A DNA stretch of 64,000 bases from Serpentinimonas raichei (lineage in GTDB: Bacteria > Pseudomonadota > Gammaproteobacteria > Burkholderiales > Burkholderiaceae_C). A model generated the notes under the pieces. The model had not been told where the DNA came from. It ran no database searches and saw nothing but the letters and a program-made list of their open reading frames with translations. Numbering within the stretch: the stretch's first letter is position 1; each line of letters opens with the position of its first letter. The stretch covers positions 2,301,858 to 2,365,857 of the forward strand of contig NZ_AP014568.1 in the NCBI RefSeq assembly GCF_000828895.1. Direction: 5' to 3'. Of the stretch, positions 49,504 through 59,779 are shown one piece after another. The position numbers were made by a program, and so were the translations under genes.

Positions 49504-50988
49504 TCAAAGCAGCGGGCTGTCGATGCGCAGCCAAGTGGTTTTGAGTTCGGTGTATTTGTCGAAGGCGTGCAGCGATTTGTCGCGCCCCATGCCGCTTTGC
49601 TTGTAGCCGCCAAAGGGCACGGTGATGTCGTCCTCGTCGTACTGGTTGACGTGGATGGTGCCCGCGCGCAGCGCCCGCGCCACGCCGTGGGCGCGGTTGA
49701 TGTCGCGGCTCCAGACCGAGGCCTGCAAGCCATAGATGCTATCGTTGGCCAGCCGCACCGCTTCGGCGGCGTCGGCAAAGGGCAGCACCGCCAGCACCGG
49801 GCCAAAGATTTCTTCGCGCGCGATGCGCATGTGGCTGCGCACGCCGCCAAAAATCGTGGGTTGCAGGTAGCAGCCGCCCGGTACCGGGTGCACGCGCTGG
49901 CCACCGGCGAGCAACTGCGCGCCTTCGCTTTGGCCCAGCGCTATGTAGCGCAGCACGGACTCGGTTTGCGCCTCATCGACCAGCGCACCCTGCACCGTTT
50001 GTGGCAGCAGCGGGTGCGCGGGCTGAAACTGCGGCAGCAGTTCCAGTGCGCGCGCCACGAAGGCGTCGTGGATGGCAGCGTGCAGCAGCAGCCGGGTGGG
50101 GGCGTTGCAGCTCTGGCCGCAGTTGAAGAACACGCTGCCCACCACCGCCTGCACGGCGCGCTCCAGATCGGGGCAGTCGTCAAAGACGATGAAGGGCGAC
50201 TTGCCGCCCAGCTCGGTCCAGGCGCGCTTGAGGTTGCTCTGCCCGGCCATGATGTGAATCTGCTTGCCCACGCGGGTGCTGCCGGTGAAGGCGATGCAAT
50301 CCACATCGGGGTGCAGCGCCAGCGGCGCCCCCGCCTCGGCCCCGTAGCCCGGCACCACGTTGAGCACCCCAGGCGGCAGGCCCGCTTGCAGCCCGAGTTC
50401 GGCCAGCCGCAACGCGCTGAAAGGCGATTTTTCGCTGGGTTTAAGCACCACCGCGTTGCCCGCCGCCAGCGCCGGGGCCACTTTCCAGACCGCCATCAGC
50501 AGCGGGTAGTTCCAGGGCACGATCACGCCCACCACCCCGACCGGCTCGCGCTGGATCAGGGCCAGCGCATTGGCGGGTGTGGGCGCGATCTGGTCATAGA
50601 CCTTGTCGATGGCCTCGCCAAACCAGCGCAGGCAGTTGGCGGCCCCGGCCACATCCACGCCCTTGGCGTATTGCAGCGGCTTGCCCATGTCGAGGGTTTC
50701 GGTCAGGGCCAGCTCGTCGGCGTGCTGCAGCAGCAGCTCGGCCCAGCGCAGCAGCACCCGCTTGCGCTTGGCCGGGGCCTGGCCGGCCCAGCGCCGGTCT
50801 TCGAAGGCTGCCCGGGCGGCCGCCACTGCGGCGTCGATGTCGGCCGCCGCACCGCGCGCCACCTCGGGCAGCACGCGGCCGTCGATGGGCGAGGTCTTGC
50901 TGAAGGTGGCCCCGTCCAGCGCCGCCACGCGCTGGCCCGCGATGAAGGCGCGCCCGTCCAGGCGCAAGGTGTCGGCAGTCGGGTTCAT
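49504..50988 (-). CDS. puuC: Aldehyde dehydrogenase, PuuC type
   Basis: A 494-residue NAD(P)+-dependent aldehyde dehydrogenase. The nucleotide site is IVPWNYPLLMAVWKVAPALA, the catalytic Glu is in ELGGKSPFIVF (about residue 265), and the catalytic Cys is in FFNCGQSCNAPTRLLL (about residue 299). Its position, last in the pot cluster and close to puu genes, indicates gamma-glutamyl-gamma-aminobutyraldehyde oxidation (PuuC). Other aldehydes such as 3-aminopropanal are possible. ATG 50988. Confidence 0.88.
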   Translation of the reverse strand: MNPTADTLRLDGRAFIAGQRVAALDGATFSKTSPIDGRVLPEVARGAAADIDAAVAAARAAFEDRRWAGQAPAKRKRVLLRWAELLLQHADELALTETLDMGKPLQYAKGVDVAGAANCLRWFGEAIDKVYDQIAPTPANALALIQREPVGVVGVIVPWNYPLLMAVWKVAPALAAGNAVVLKPSEKSPFSALRLAELGLQAGLPPGVLNVVPGYGAEAGAPLALHPDVDCIAFTGSTRVGKQIHIMAGQSNLKRAWTELGGKSPFIVFDDCPDLERAVQAVVGSVFFNCGQSCNAPTRLLLHAAIHDAFVARALELLPQFQPAHPLLPQTVQGALVDEAQTESVLRYIALGQSEGAQLLAGGQRVHPVPGGCYLQPTIFGGVRSHMRIAREEIFGPVLAVLPFADAAEAVRLANDSIYGLQASVWSRDINRAHGVARALRAGTIHVNQYDEDDITVPFGGYKQSGMGRDKSLHAFDKYTELKTTWLRIDSPLL

Positions 50989-51006
50989 GGCGGTTCTCCG
51001 GGGTCA

Positions 51007-51846
51007 TCAAACACCGCGCAGCGCTTGCGCCATCTCGCGCTGGCGTTTGCGCGTCGAGCGCGCCACCCACAGCGCGTAGCTCACCACGAACAGCGTCACG
51101 GTGAGGATGAGCAGCGTGGCGGCGGCGTAGATGGTCGGGTTGATGCCGCGCACGGCGAAGTTGAAAATCACCTGCGGCAGCGTGCTCACCCCAGGACCGG
51201 AGAGGAACAGGGTGATCACCACGTCGTCGAACGAGAGCGTGAAGGCCAGCAAAAAAGCCGCCAAAATGGCGGGCGCGATATTGGGCAGCGTGACCAAGAA
51301 AAACACCTGGTGCGGGCGCGCCCCGAGGTCCATCGCCGCTTCCTCGATGCTGCGGTCCACCTCTTGCAGGCGCGACTGCACCACCACCATGGCAAAAGCC
51401 ATGCCCAGCAAAGTGTGGCCGATGATGATGGTGATCAGGCCGCGCTCGGGGCCGCCGAACACGTTTTGCGCCCCCACCATCAGCAGCAGCAGCGACAAGC
51501 CGATGATCACCTCGGGCATCACCATGGGGGCCGTGGCCATGCCGGAAAACACGGTGCGGCCCCAAAAACGCTGGTAGCGCACCAGCACGAAAGCGCAAAA
51601 GGTGCCCAGCACCGCCGCCAGCAAGCCGGTCACGAAGGCCACCTGCAAGGACACGATGAAGCCCTCGACGATGCGCGTATCGGCCAGCAGCGCCTCGTAC
51701 CAGCGCAGCGAAAAACCGGTGAACACCGCGTGCTGGCGCGTGCTGTTGAAAGAAAACAGGATCATGAACGCCAGCGGGGCGTACAAAAACAGGAACACCA
51801 GCGCCAGCCAGACTTTGCCCAGGTGTTTGTTGAGCCAATTCGTCAT
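51007..51846 (-). CDS. potI: Putrescine ABC importer permease PotI
   Basis: A 279-residue permease with six helices. MILFSFNSTRQHAVFTGFSLRWY, shortened here, and MVMPEVIIGLSLLLLMVGAQ are family blocks. The EAA loop is EEAAMDLGARPHQVFFLVTLPN near residue 175. It partners PotH. It sits 18 bases before puuC and 21 bases after potH. Confidence 0.92.
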   Translation of the reverse strand: MTNWLNKHLGKVWLALVFLFLYAPLAFMILFSFNSTRQHAVFTGFSLRWYEALLADTRIVEGFIVSLQVAFVTGLLAAVLGTFCAFVLVRYQRFWGRTVFSGMATAPMVMPEVIIGLSLLLLMVGAQNVFGGPERGLITIIIGHTLLGMAFAMVVVQSRLQEVDRSIEEAAMDLGARPHQVFFLVTLPNIAPAILAAFLLAFTLSFDDVVITLFLSGPGVSTLPQVIFNFAVRGINPTIYAAATLLILTVTLFVVSYALWVARSTRKRQREMAQALRGV

Positions 51847-51867
51847 GATGGATAGGGCTCCTGGGTG

Positions 51868-52788
51868 TCAGCGCCCGTCGGCGCTGTCGCGCACGCCGTA
51901 GCGGAAGTAGAGCATCATGGGCACGAGGATGAGCACCAGCATCAGCACCGCCAGTGCCGCCGCGCGCGGCCAGTTGTTGGCGATGAACATCTCGTCCCAG
52001 ACCACGCGCCCGATCATGAGGTTGTCGGCCCCGCCCAGCAGCGAAGGCACCACGAACTCGCCCATCGAGGGAATGAAGACCAGCATCATGCCGGCGATGA
52101 TGCCGGGCTTGGACAGCGGCACCGTGATCAGCCAAAAGGCCTTGAAGGGCGAGGCCCCGAGGTCGTAGGCCGCTTCCAGCAGTCGGAAATCCATCTTCAC
52201 CAGATTGGCGTAGAGCGGCAACACCATGAAGGGCAGATAGACATAGACCATGCCGATCAGCATGGAAAAATCGGTGTAGAGCAGGCGCAGCGGCTCCTCG
52301 GTCACGCCGACCCAAATCAAAAACTGATTCAGCACGCCAAAATCGCTCAAAATGCCCTTCCAGGCAAAGACGCGCAGCATGAACGAGGTCCAGAACGGCA
52401 GCATCAGCATCATCAGCAGAATCAGCCGAATTTCGGGCTTGCTGCGGGCGATGAAGTAAGCGAAGGGGTAACCGATCACCAGGCACAGCAGCGCCGTGAT
52501 GAGGGCATAGACGATCGAACGCAGGTAGGATTCGACGTACAGGGTCTGGAACAGCGCGCCGTCGGGGCCGGTGCGGAAAATGCTCCAGTAGTTCTCGAAC
52601 TTGAGCAGCAGCACACCTTGCTCGGCGTCCCAGAGCGGCTGAAACGGGTGAACCTCGTTGCCCATATCGACAAAACTGATGTACAGCAATATCAAAAAAG
52701 GCAAAAAGAAAAAGATCAGCAGCCAGGCATAGGGCACGCCGATGACGAAGCGCCGGCCGGGCATGGACAGTTGAAAGGGCTTGGCCAC
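51868..52788 (-). CDS. potH: Putrescine ABC importer permease PotH
   Basis: A 306-residue permease. The N-terminal helix LLIFFFLPFLILLYISFVDM is near residue 23, and the EAA loop EAAYDLGASPFKAFWLITVPLS is near residue 202. A GTG at 52788 (VAKPFQLSMPG) is used, although a ribosome site is not obvious; an in-frame ATG eight codons downstream is an alternative. Confidence 0.92.
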   Translation of the reverse strand: MAKPFQLSMPGRRFVIGVPYAWLLIFFFLPFLILLYISFVDMGNEVHPFQPLWDAEQGVLLLKFENYWSIFRTGPDGALFQTLYVESYLRSIVYALITALLCLVIGYPFAYFIARSKPEIRLILLMMLMLPFWTSFMLRVFAWKGILSDFGVLNQFLIWVGVTEEPLRLLYTDFSMLIGMVYVYLPFMVLPLYANLVKMDFRLLEAAYDLGASPFKAFWLITVPLSKPGIIAGMMLVFIPSMGEFVVPSLLGGADNLMIGRVVWDEMFIANNWPRAAALAVLMLVLILVPMMLYFRYGVRDSADGR

Positions 52789-52812
52789 GATGGTTCGCTT
52801 CTGAAACGGCGC

Positions 52813-53916
<1,104 letters not shown>

Positions 53917-54070
53917 GTGCGCGCCTCGGTCTGCCCTGTACAAGATGGAAGGCCGCCGCACCCCAAACGGGGCGCCAGCGGCCTGTGAATGGTGAACGGT
54001 GAACCGGGCTCTACCCAGCCAACCCTTGCAGGGGTTGCGTGGGGCTGGATGGGCGCCGGTCAGTCCCCGC

Positions 54071-55201
54071 TCAGCGGCCTTGCTTGAAGCTATTGTAGGC
54101 GGTGGCCATGGCTTCGCGCGCCTCGTTGGTGAGGCTGCCGGGCTGGATCATGCGCGCCATGTGCTCGGGCGGCACCATGATGGTGGGGTTGTTGGCGATC
54201 TCGGGCTTTATCTGGGGCACCGCGGCCAGGTTGCCGGTGGGGAAGTTCATCTCGTTGGCCATGCGCGCGGCGTTTTCTGGGCGCAGGAAGAAGTTGATGA
54301 AGGCATGCGCGTTGTTGGGGTGGCGCGCGTCGCGGGTGATGGCCATGGTGTCGATGAAGATCAGCCCGCCGGTGCTGGGCAGCAGCGCTTCGAGCACATC
54401 GGTATTGCCCATTTCACGGGCCCGGTTGGCGGCGATGTTGATGTCGCCCGACCAACCCAGCACCACGCAGGCCTGGCCGCCGGCGAAGGTGTCGATCATG
54501 GTGGAGGTGAAGATGCGGATGTGCGGGCGCACCGTGAGCAGCATCTCCAGCGCGGCCTGGTAGTCGGCGGGGTTGTTGGAGTAGGCGTCGCGGCCGATGA
54601 AGTGCAGCGCCGGCGGGATGATCTCGGACGGCGCATCGAGGAAGGCGATGCCGCAGCGCTGCGCCAGCGCGGTGTATTTGGGGTTGAACACCAGCTCCCA
54701 GGCGTTGGCGGGCATGGGCGTGTTGCCCAGTGCGCGCTCGAGGCGGGTGCGGTTGATGCCCACGGTGGTAAAGCCCCAGGCCCACGGCACCAGATGGCGG
54801 TTTTCCGGATCGGCCTTGGTCAGGGTGGCCATCAGGGCCGGGTCCATATTGGCCAGATTCGGGATTTTGCTTTTGTCCAGCGGCTGGAAGAAATTGGCGG
54901 CGATCTGCTGCGCCGCAAACACGCTGCCCGGCACCACGATGTCGTAGCCGGTGTTGCCCGCCACCAGGCGCGCGTGCAGCACCTCGTTGGAGGCGAAGGT
55001 GTCGTAGGTGACGTCGATCCCGGTTTCGGCTTCGAAGGCTTCGATCAGGCCGGGGGGGACGTAGTCGGGCCAGTTGTAGATGTTGAGCACCTTGGGCTCG
55101 GCTGCTGGTGCCGCCGGGGCCACCGCAGCGGGCTGCTCGCGCGGCCCACAAGCCACCAGAAAAGTGGCCGCAAGGGCGGCCGCCAACAAGGTCTTCAACA
55201 T
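54071..55201 (-). CDS. potF: Putrescine-binding lipoprotein/periplasmic protein PotF
   Basis: A 376-residue solute-binding protein of the PotD/PotF type. The N-terminal signal has a lipobox-like FLVAC-G (about residues 14-19), which would make it a lipoprotein rather than a soluble periplasmic protein. The polyamine-binding family blocks VLNIYNWPDYVPPGLIEAF, VPGSVFAAQQI and WSGDINIAANRARE are intact. It captures putrescine (possibly spermidine) for PotGHI. ATG 55201. It lies about 130 bases after the spuC-like gene. Confidence 0.92.
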   Translation of the reverse strand: MLKTLLAAALAATFLVACGPREQPAAVAPAAPAAEPKVLNIYNWPDYVPPGLIEAFEAETGIDVTYDTFASNEVLHARLVAGNTGYDIVVPGSVFAAQQIAANFFQPLDKSKIPNLANMDPALMATLTKADPENRHLVPWAWGFTTVGINRTRLERALGNTPMPANAWELVFNPKYTALAQRCGIAFLDAPSEIIPPALHFIGRDAYSNNPADYQAALEMLLTVRPHIRIFTSTMIDTFAGGQACVVLGWSGDINIAANRAREMGNTDVLEALLPSTGGLIFIDTMAITRDARHPNNAHAFINFFLRPENAARMANEMNFPTGNLAAVPQIKPEIANNPTIMVPPEHMARMIQPGSLTNEAREAMATAYNSFKQGR

Positions 55202-55314
55202 GGTTTCACTCCAGCAAGGAAAGAGCAAAAAAGGATGGGGAGGGCGCCGCGCACGGGTGCTTGGCCTTACAGACCAAGCAAACCGCGTACCACTTTGAAT
55301 TTTAGCCCGAAGCA

Positions 55315-55329
55315 CAGGGTTCGACCCTG
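55315..55329. repeat. GC-rich hairpin between spuC-like gene and potF
   Basis: CAGGGT (55315-55320) and ACCCTG (55324-55329) pair around a TCG loop, immediately after the spuC-like stop at 55331. There is no T run on the minus strand, so it may be an mRNA-stabilising hairpin rather than a terminator. Confidence 0.4.
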
Positions 55330-55330
55330 C

Positions 55331-56734
55331 TCAGAACCCGCCTTTGGCACGAAGTTCCGCCAGCGTGGCATCGAGCGCGCGCACGATCAGGCCCATCAGC
55401 TCGTCGATCTGCGCCCGCGTGATGACCAGCGGCGGGGCGATGATCATGCGGTCGCCCACGGCGCGCATCACCAGCCCGCCCCCAAAACAGTGCGCGCGGC
55501 ACACCATGCCCACCGCCTGCTCCTCGGGGAAGGGCAGGCCTTGCGCCTTGTCGCGCAGCAAGGTGAGGGCGGCGACCAGGCCGCAGCTCTCGGCGCGGCC
55601 CACCAGCGGGTGCGCCTCCAGTTCGGCCAGGCGCTGGGCCAGATACGGGCCGGTGTCGAGCCGCACCCGGCCCGGCAGGTCTTCGCGCTGCAACAGATCG
55701 AGGTTGGCCAGCGCCACCGCGCACGCCACCGGGTGCCCGCTGTAGGTGTAGCCGTGGTTGAACTCGCCGCCGCGCTCGATCAACACCCGCGCCACGCGCT
55801 CGCCCACCAAGGTGCCGCCCAGGGGCACGTAGCCGCTGGTCACGCCCTTGGCAAAGGTCACCAGATCGGGGCGCATGCCGAACTTTTCGTAAGCAAACCA
55901 GTGCCCGAGGCGGCCAAAGGCGCAGATCACTTCGTCGGAAATCAGCAAGATGCCGTATAGCTCGACGATGCGCTGCACCTCGGGCCAGTAGCTCGCCGGC
56001 GGGATGATAACGCCGCCCGCGCCCTGCACCGGCTCGCCGATGAAGGCCGCCACCCGCTCGGGCCCGAGTTCGAGGATTTTGTCCTCCAGCCAACGCGCCG
56101 CGCGCAGGCCAAAGTCGTGCGCGGACTCGCCCGGCTGGCCGTGCTGGGCGAAATGTGGCTGGTCTATGTGCACGATGCCGGGTATGGGCAAGTCGCCCTG
56201 GGCGTGCATGGCGCCCATGCCACTGAGCGAGGCCGCCGCCACCGTGGAGCCGTGGTAGGCGTTGTGGCGGCTGATCACGGTTTTGCGCTGCGGCTGGCCG
56301 AGCAGGTCCCAGTAGCGGCGCACCAGCCGCAGGTTGGTGTCGTTGGCCTCGGAGCCGGAGTTGGCGTAGAACACGTGCTCGAAGCGCCGCCCCTCGACCG
56401 GCGGGGCCAGCTCGGCCAAGCGCGCCGCCAGCCGCACCGCCGTCTCGTGCGTGGTCTGGAAAAAGCTGTTGTAGTAGGGCAGCTTGAGCATTTGGGCGTG
56501 CGCCGCGTCGGCCAGTTCGCGCCGCCCGTAGCCCGCGTTGACGCACCACAGCCCGCTCATGGCGTCGAGCAGGCGCTGGCCTTCGCTGTCCCAGATGTAA
56601 ATGCCTTCGGCGTGCGTGATCACGCGCGCGCCCTTGGCCGCCAGCGCCTGGTGGTCGGTGAAGGGGTGCAGGTAGTGCGCGGCGTCGAGTGCTTGCAGCT
56701 CGGCGGTGAGGGGCTGGATCGGGGCGGTGCTCAT
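55331..56734 (-). CDS. spuC: Class III aminotransferase, putrescine/beta-alanine-pyruvate type
   Basis: A 467-residue PLP aminotransferase. The blocks are FYANSGSEANDTNLRLVRRY, RHNAYHGSTVAAASLSG, LLISDEVICAFGRLGHWFAYE, and the PLP-lysine motif TFAKGVTSGYVPLGG (about residue 290). It resembles SpuC-type putrescine/diamine-pyruvate transaminases and beta-alanine-pyruvate transaminases. Genomic context favours a polyamine role. ATG 56734; upstream lies the IS element that separates it from puuA. Confidence 0.85.
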   Translation of the reverse strand: MSTAPIQPLTAELQALDAAHYLHPFTDHQALAAKGARVITHAEGIYIWDSEGQRLLDAMSGLWCVNAGYGRRELADAAHAQMLKLPYYNSFFQTTHETAVRLAARLAELAPPVEGRRFEHVFYANSGSEANDTNLRLVRRYWDLLGQPQRKTVISRHNAYHGSTVAAASLSGMGAMHAQGDLPIPGIVHIDQPHFAQHGQPGESAHDFGLRAARWLEDKILELGPERVAAFIGEPVQGAGGVIIPPASYWPEVQRIVELYGILLISDEVICAFGRLGHWFAYEKFGMRPDLVTFAKGVTSGYVPLGGTLVGERVARVLIERGGEFNHGYTYSGHPVACAVALANLDLLQREDLPGRVRLDTGPYLAQRLAELEAHPLVGRAESCGLVAALTLLRDKAQGLPFPEEQAVGMVCRAHCFGGGLVMRAVGDRMIIAPPLVITRAQIDELMGLIVRALDATLAELRAKGGF

Positions 56735-56807
56735 AAAAATTCCTGGGCTCGGACAAAGCGGGGCTCAAGGCCTAACTCTCATGAATCCTGCGCGACACCC
56801 CGGACGA

Positions 56808-56817
56808 TGGAAGACAC
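56808..56817 (+). repeat. Left inverted repeat of the IS
   Basis: TGGAAGACAC, the inverse complement of 58383-58392. These probably mark the element ends or subterminal repeats. Confidence 0.7.
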
Positions 56818-56819
56818 TG

Positions 56820-57079
56820 AGGGGGTGTGCGGGCGAGCTTGGGTAGAGGTCGGTCAAACCTTTGATGGCACATTGACCGCGATTCCTAACTTGACCCGCC
56901 GCCGACCACTCGTACCCTGGATTGCCTGCGGGCGCTGCCCTGACCCAGTCGGATCAGTGCATGCCTGACAGCCCACATTAAATGGAGCCGCCGGGCTTGC
57001 CCGGCAGGCCGTTGGTCTGCGGCACCCATGCTTGCCCTGCACGCTTGTGATTATCGTTCAAGCTGCTAGGAGAGATGCA
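56820..57079 (+). ncRNA. Structured IS left end, candidate bridge RNA
   Basis: This gene-free 260 bases upstream of the transposase forms clear stem-loops: CGGTCAA (56851-56857) with TTGACCG (56873-56879) around a 15-base loop, and GCCGGG (56990-56995) with CCCGGC (57000-57005) around CTTG. IS110-group elements are known to encode a bridge RNA in this position, with internal loops pairing to target and donor DNA. The location and folds fit; loop complementarity was not tested. Confidence 0.4.
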
Positions 57080-58312
57080 ATGGATTTGACCCCGATGCAC
57101 AAGCGCGTGCTCGCGCTCGATGTTCACCAAGCCAAGATCACCGCGTGTGCCGTCGTCGAGCACGATGACGGCCGCGTGCAGGTGACCAAGCGCGACTTTG
57201 GTGCCTTCAAGCGTGATCGGCGCGCCTTGGCGCAGTGGGCGCTGCAAATCGCACCCGAGGTAGTGGTCATGGAGAGCACGGGCGTGTACTGGAAGAGCCC
57301 GTTTGCGGCACTGGAGGCGGTGGGCATCATCGCTTGGGTGGTCAACGCAAGGCACGTCAAGGCCGTGCCCGGTCGCAAGACCGACATGGCCGATGCGCAG
57401 TGGCTGGCCACGCTGGCGCGTGCGGGGCTGCTGCGCGCCTCGTTCATCCCTCCCCAGCTCATGCGCCAACTGCGCTTGGTTGCACGCCAGCGGCAAAAGC
57501 TGGTGGGCATGTGCAGCGCCGAGAAGAACCGGCTGCACAAGGTGCTGGTGGATGCGGGCATTCGCCTCAACGTGCTGGTCTCCGACATCCACGGCAGCAG
57601 TGCGCGTGCGATGATCAAGGCGCTGATTGTCGGCCAGCCCATGCACGAGGTGCTCGATCACAAGGGGCGGCTGCGTGCCAGCCGAGACGAGTTGTTCGAG
57701 GCCCTATGCACCGAGCAGTTCAGCGCCGCGCACCGCTTCGTAGCCGATGAGATCATGCAGCACATCGAGTCTCTGGAGCGGCGCATAGCGGGCTTTGATC
57801 GGTACTTGCTCGAAGGTCTGCGGCCCTGGCGGGCGCAACTGACGCTGCTGCAAACCATTCCCGGCATCGACGAGCAGGGCGCGGCCATGCTGCTGGTAGA
57901 GATTGGCGCAGACATGAGCGTCTTTGGCAGCGCTGAGCGCCTGGCTAGCTGGGTCGGCATTTGCCCGGGCAACAACGAGAGCGCGGGCAAGCGCAAGTGC
58001 GGGCGCATCCGCAAGGGCAACGCTTGGGTGCGAAGGCTGTTGTGCGAGTTTTCCCAAGCTGCGGCTCGAACGCGCTGTGCGCTCAAGGCCAAGTTCGATG
58101 CGCTGACTATCCGCAAGGGGCGCAAGAAGTCCATCATCGCGCTGGCGCACAAGATGCTGCGCACCATCTACGCCATGCTCACCCATGGCACCCACTACCG
58201 GGACAAGGAGGTTGATTATGAGGCGCTCAACGTCGAGCGCAACGCCCCACGCTGGATGAAGATGCTGCTCAAACACGGCTTCATCACCAATCCCGCAGCC
58301 GCAGCCGCCTGA
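57080..58312 (+). CDS. IS110-family transposase (DEDD)
   Basis: A 410-residue transposase of the IS110/IS1111 family. The N-terminal RuvC-like DEDD domain shows Asp at residue 14 (VLALDVHQAKITACAV), Glu in VVMESTGVYW (about 64), and the Asp pair in RKTDMADAQWLATL (about 100-103). The C-terminal transposase_20 domain includes TIPGIDEQGAAMLLVEIG and SWVGICPGNNESAGKRK. ATG 57080 follows GGAGAGA. It looks intact. Confidence 0.93.
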   Translation: MDLTPMHKRVLALDVHQAKITACAVVEHDDGRVQVTKRDFGAFKRDRRALAQWALQIAPEVVVMESTGVYWKSPFAALEAVGIIAWVVNARHVKAVPGRKTDMADAQWLATLARAGLLRASFIPPQLMRQLRLVARQRQKLVGMCSAEKNRLHKVLVDAGIRLNVLVSDIHGSSARAMIKALIVGQPMHEVLDHKGRLRASRDELFEALCTEQFSAAHRFVADEIMQHIESLERRIAGFDRYLLEGLRPWRAQLTLLQTIPGIDEQGAAMLLVEIGADMSVFGSAERLASWVGICPGNNESAGKRKCGRIRKGNAWVRRLLCEFSQAAARTRCALKAKFDALTIRKGRKKSIIALAHKMLRTIYAMLTHGTHYRDKEVDYEALNVERNAPRWMKMLLKHGFITNPAAAAA

Positions 58313-58382
58313 GGCTGACCTACCCGCTGATCTCGCGGCCCCGGCCAGCCTGAGGTCAGGATGAGTCTCGGCTGCTGGTGGG

Positions 58383-58392
58383 GTGTCTTCCA
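58383..58392 (-). repeat. Right inverted repeat of the IS
   Basis: GTGTCTTCCA, the inverse complement of 56808-56817. It lies 20 bases before the puuA stop. Confidence 0.7.
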
Positions 58393-58411
58393 CATTAACG
58401 GGCAAGCTGGC

Positions 58412-59779
58412 TCAAACGTGCAGCAACAGGTGCTCGCGCTCCCAGGGCGAGATCACTTTCATGAACTCCTCGTACTCGAGCTCCTTGATCTCGGTGTAGA
58501 TGGTGATGAACTCGCGCCCCAGCACCTCGTGCAGATCGGTTTCGCGGCGCAGCCAGTCCAGCGCCTCGCCCAGCGTGCGCGGCAGCGCATAAGCCGAGAG
58601 GTAGGCGTCGGACTTCATTTCGGGCTTGGGGGCGATCTTGTTTTTTAGCCCCAGGTAGCCGCAAGCCAGCGTCATGGCCAGCGCCACGTAGGGGTTGGCG
58701 TCGGCGCCGATGACGCGGTTTTCCAGCCGCCGCGACTGCGGCACCGAAATCGGCGAGCGGATGCCGACGGTGCGGTTGTCGTGCCCCCACTCGATGTTGA
58801 TGGGTGCTGCGGTGTGGCGCGACAGGCGGCGGTAGCTGTTGACGTAGGGCGCCACCAGCGCCATCGCTGGCGGGATGTAGCGCTGCAAGCCACCGATGTA
58901 GTGGTAGAAGGCCTCGCTGGGCGTGCCGTCGATCTGGCTAAACAGGTTGCGCCCGCTTTCTTGCTCGACGATGCTCTGGTGCACGTGCATGGCGCTGCCG
59001 GGCTCGCCGGCAATGGGTTTGGCCATGAAGGTGGCGTACATATCGTGCCGCAGCGCCGCCTCGCGCACCGTGCGCTTGAAGAAAAACACCTCGTCGGCCA
59101 AGTCGAGCGGGGCGCCGTGGAAGAAGTTGATCTCCATCTGCCCGGCCCCGACTTCGTGGATCAGGGTATCGACGTTGAGCTCCATCTGGTCGCAGTAGTC
59201 GTAGATTTCCTCGAACAGGGGGTCGAACTCGTTCACGGCGTCGATGCTGTAGGCCTGGCGCGAGGTTTCGGCGCGGCCGCTGCGGCCGATCGGCGGCTTG
59301 AGCAGGGTGTTGGGGTCGGTGTTGCGTGCCGTCAGATAGAACTCGAGCTCGGGTGCCACCACGGGTGAGAGGCCCATTTCCTCGTACAGGCTGCACACAT
59401 GGCGCAACACGCTGCGCGGGGCAAAGGGCACGCGCTTGCCGGCGTGGTCGAAGCAGTCGTGGATGACTTGGGCGGTCGGGTCGGTGGCCCAGGGCACGAT
59501 GCGCACCGTGGCCGGGTCGGGGCGCAACTGCATGTCGCGATCGGTCGGGTCGATCACGTCGTAGTAGGGGCCGCTTTCGGGGAACTCGCCCGTCACGCCC
59601 ATGGCCACCACCGCCTGCGGCAAGCGCATGCCACGGTCTTCGGTGAATTTGCCGCGTGGCAAGATTTTGCCGCGCGCCACCCCGGTGAGGTCGGGCACCA
59701 GGCATTCGATTTCGGTCACGCGGCGCAGGTTCAGCCACTGTTCCAGTTCGTTGAAGCTCTGCGGTGGGTTGCTTTTCAT
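58412..59779 (-). CDS. puuA: Gamma-glutamylputrescine synthetase PuuA
   Basis: A 455-residue glutamine-synthetase-family ligase attaching glutamate to putrescine, the first Puu step. The metal/ATP blocks are SPVVAPELEFYL, GAGQMEINFFHGAPLDLADE (about residue 215), and SAMHVHQSIV; the C-terminal RLENRVIGADANPYVALA is the family's conserved block. The tail GLKNKIAPKPEMK identifies the PuuA-like group rather than GlnA. ATG 59779 overlaps the puuD stop. Confidence 0.9.
   Translation of the reverse strand: MKSNPPQSFNELEQWLNLRRVTEIECLVPDLTGVARGKILPRGKFTEDRGMRLPQAVVAMGVTGEFPESGPYYDVIDPTDRDMQLRPDPATVRIVPWATDPTAQVIHDCFDHAGKRVPFAPRSVLRHVCSLYEEMGLSPVVAPELEFYLTARNTDPNTLLKPPIGRSGRAETSRQAYSIDAVNEFDPLFEEIYDYCDQMELNVDTLIHEVGAGQMEINFFHGAPLDLADEVFFFKRTVREAALRHDMYATFMAKPIAGEPGSAMHVHQSIVEQESGRNLFSQIDGTPSEAFYHYIGGLQRYIPPAMALVAPYVNSYRRLSRHTAAPINIEWGHDNRTVGIRSPISVPQSRRLENRVIGADANPYVALAMTLACGYLGLKNKIAPKPEMKSDAYLSAYALPRTLGEALDWLRRETDLHEVLGREFITIYTEIKELEYEEFMKVISPWEREHLLLHV

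Larger units (their letters stand above)
56808..58392 (+). mobile_element. IS110-family insertion sequence, about 1.6 kb
   Basis: A single transposase gene is flanked by a 10-bp inverted repeat, TGGAAGACAC at 56808-56817 and GTGTCTTCCA at 58383-58392. The left non-coding end is long (about 270 bases) and the right end is short (about 80). IS110-group elements have this shape. Ends may extend a few bases beyond the repeats; no target duplication was seen, as usual for the family. It sits in the gap between the spuC-like gene and puuA without breaking either. Confidence 0.8.

Noticed and set aside
55311..55330. Palindrome with GGGTTCGACCC considered as a tRNA T-arm or attachment site
   Set aside because: No acceptor, D or anticodon arms accompany it; it is a simple hairpin.
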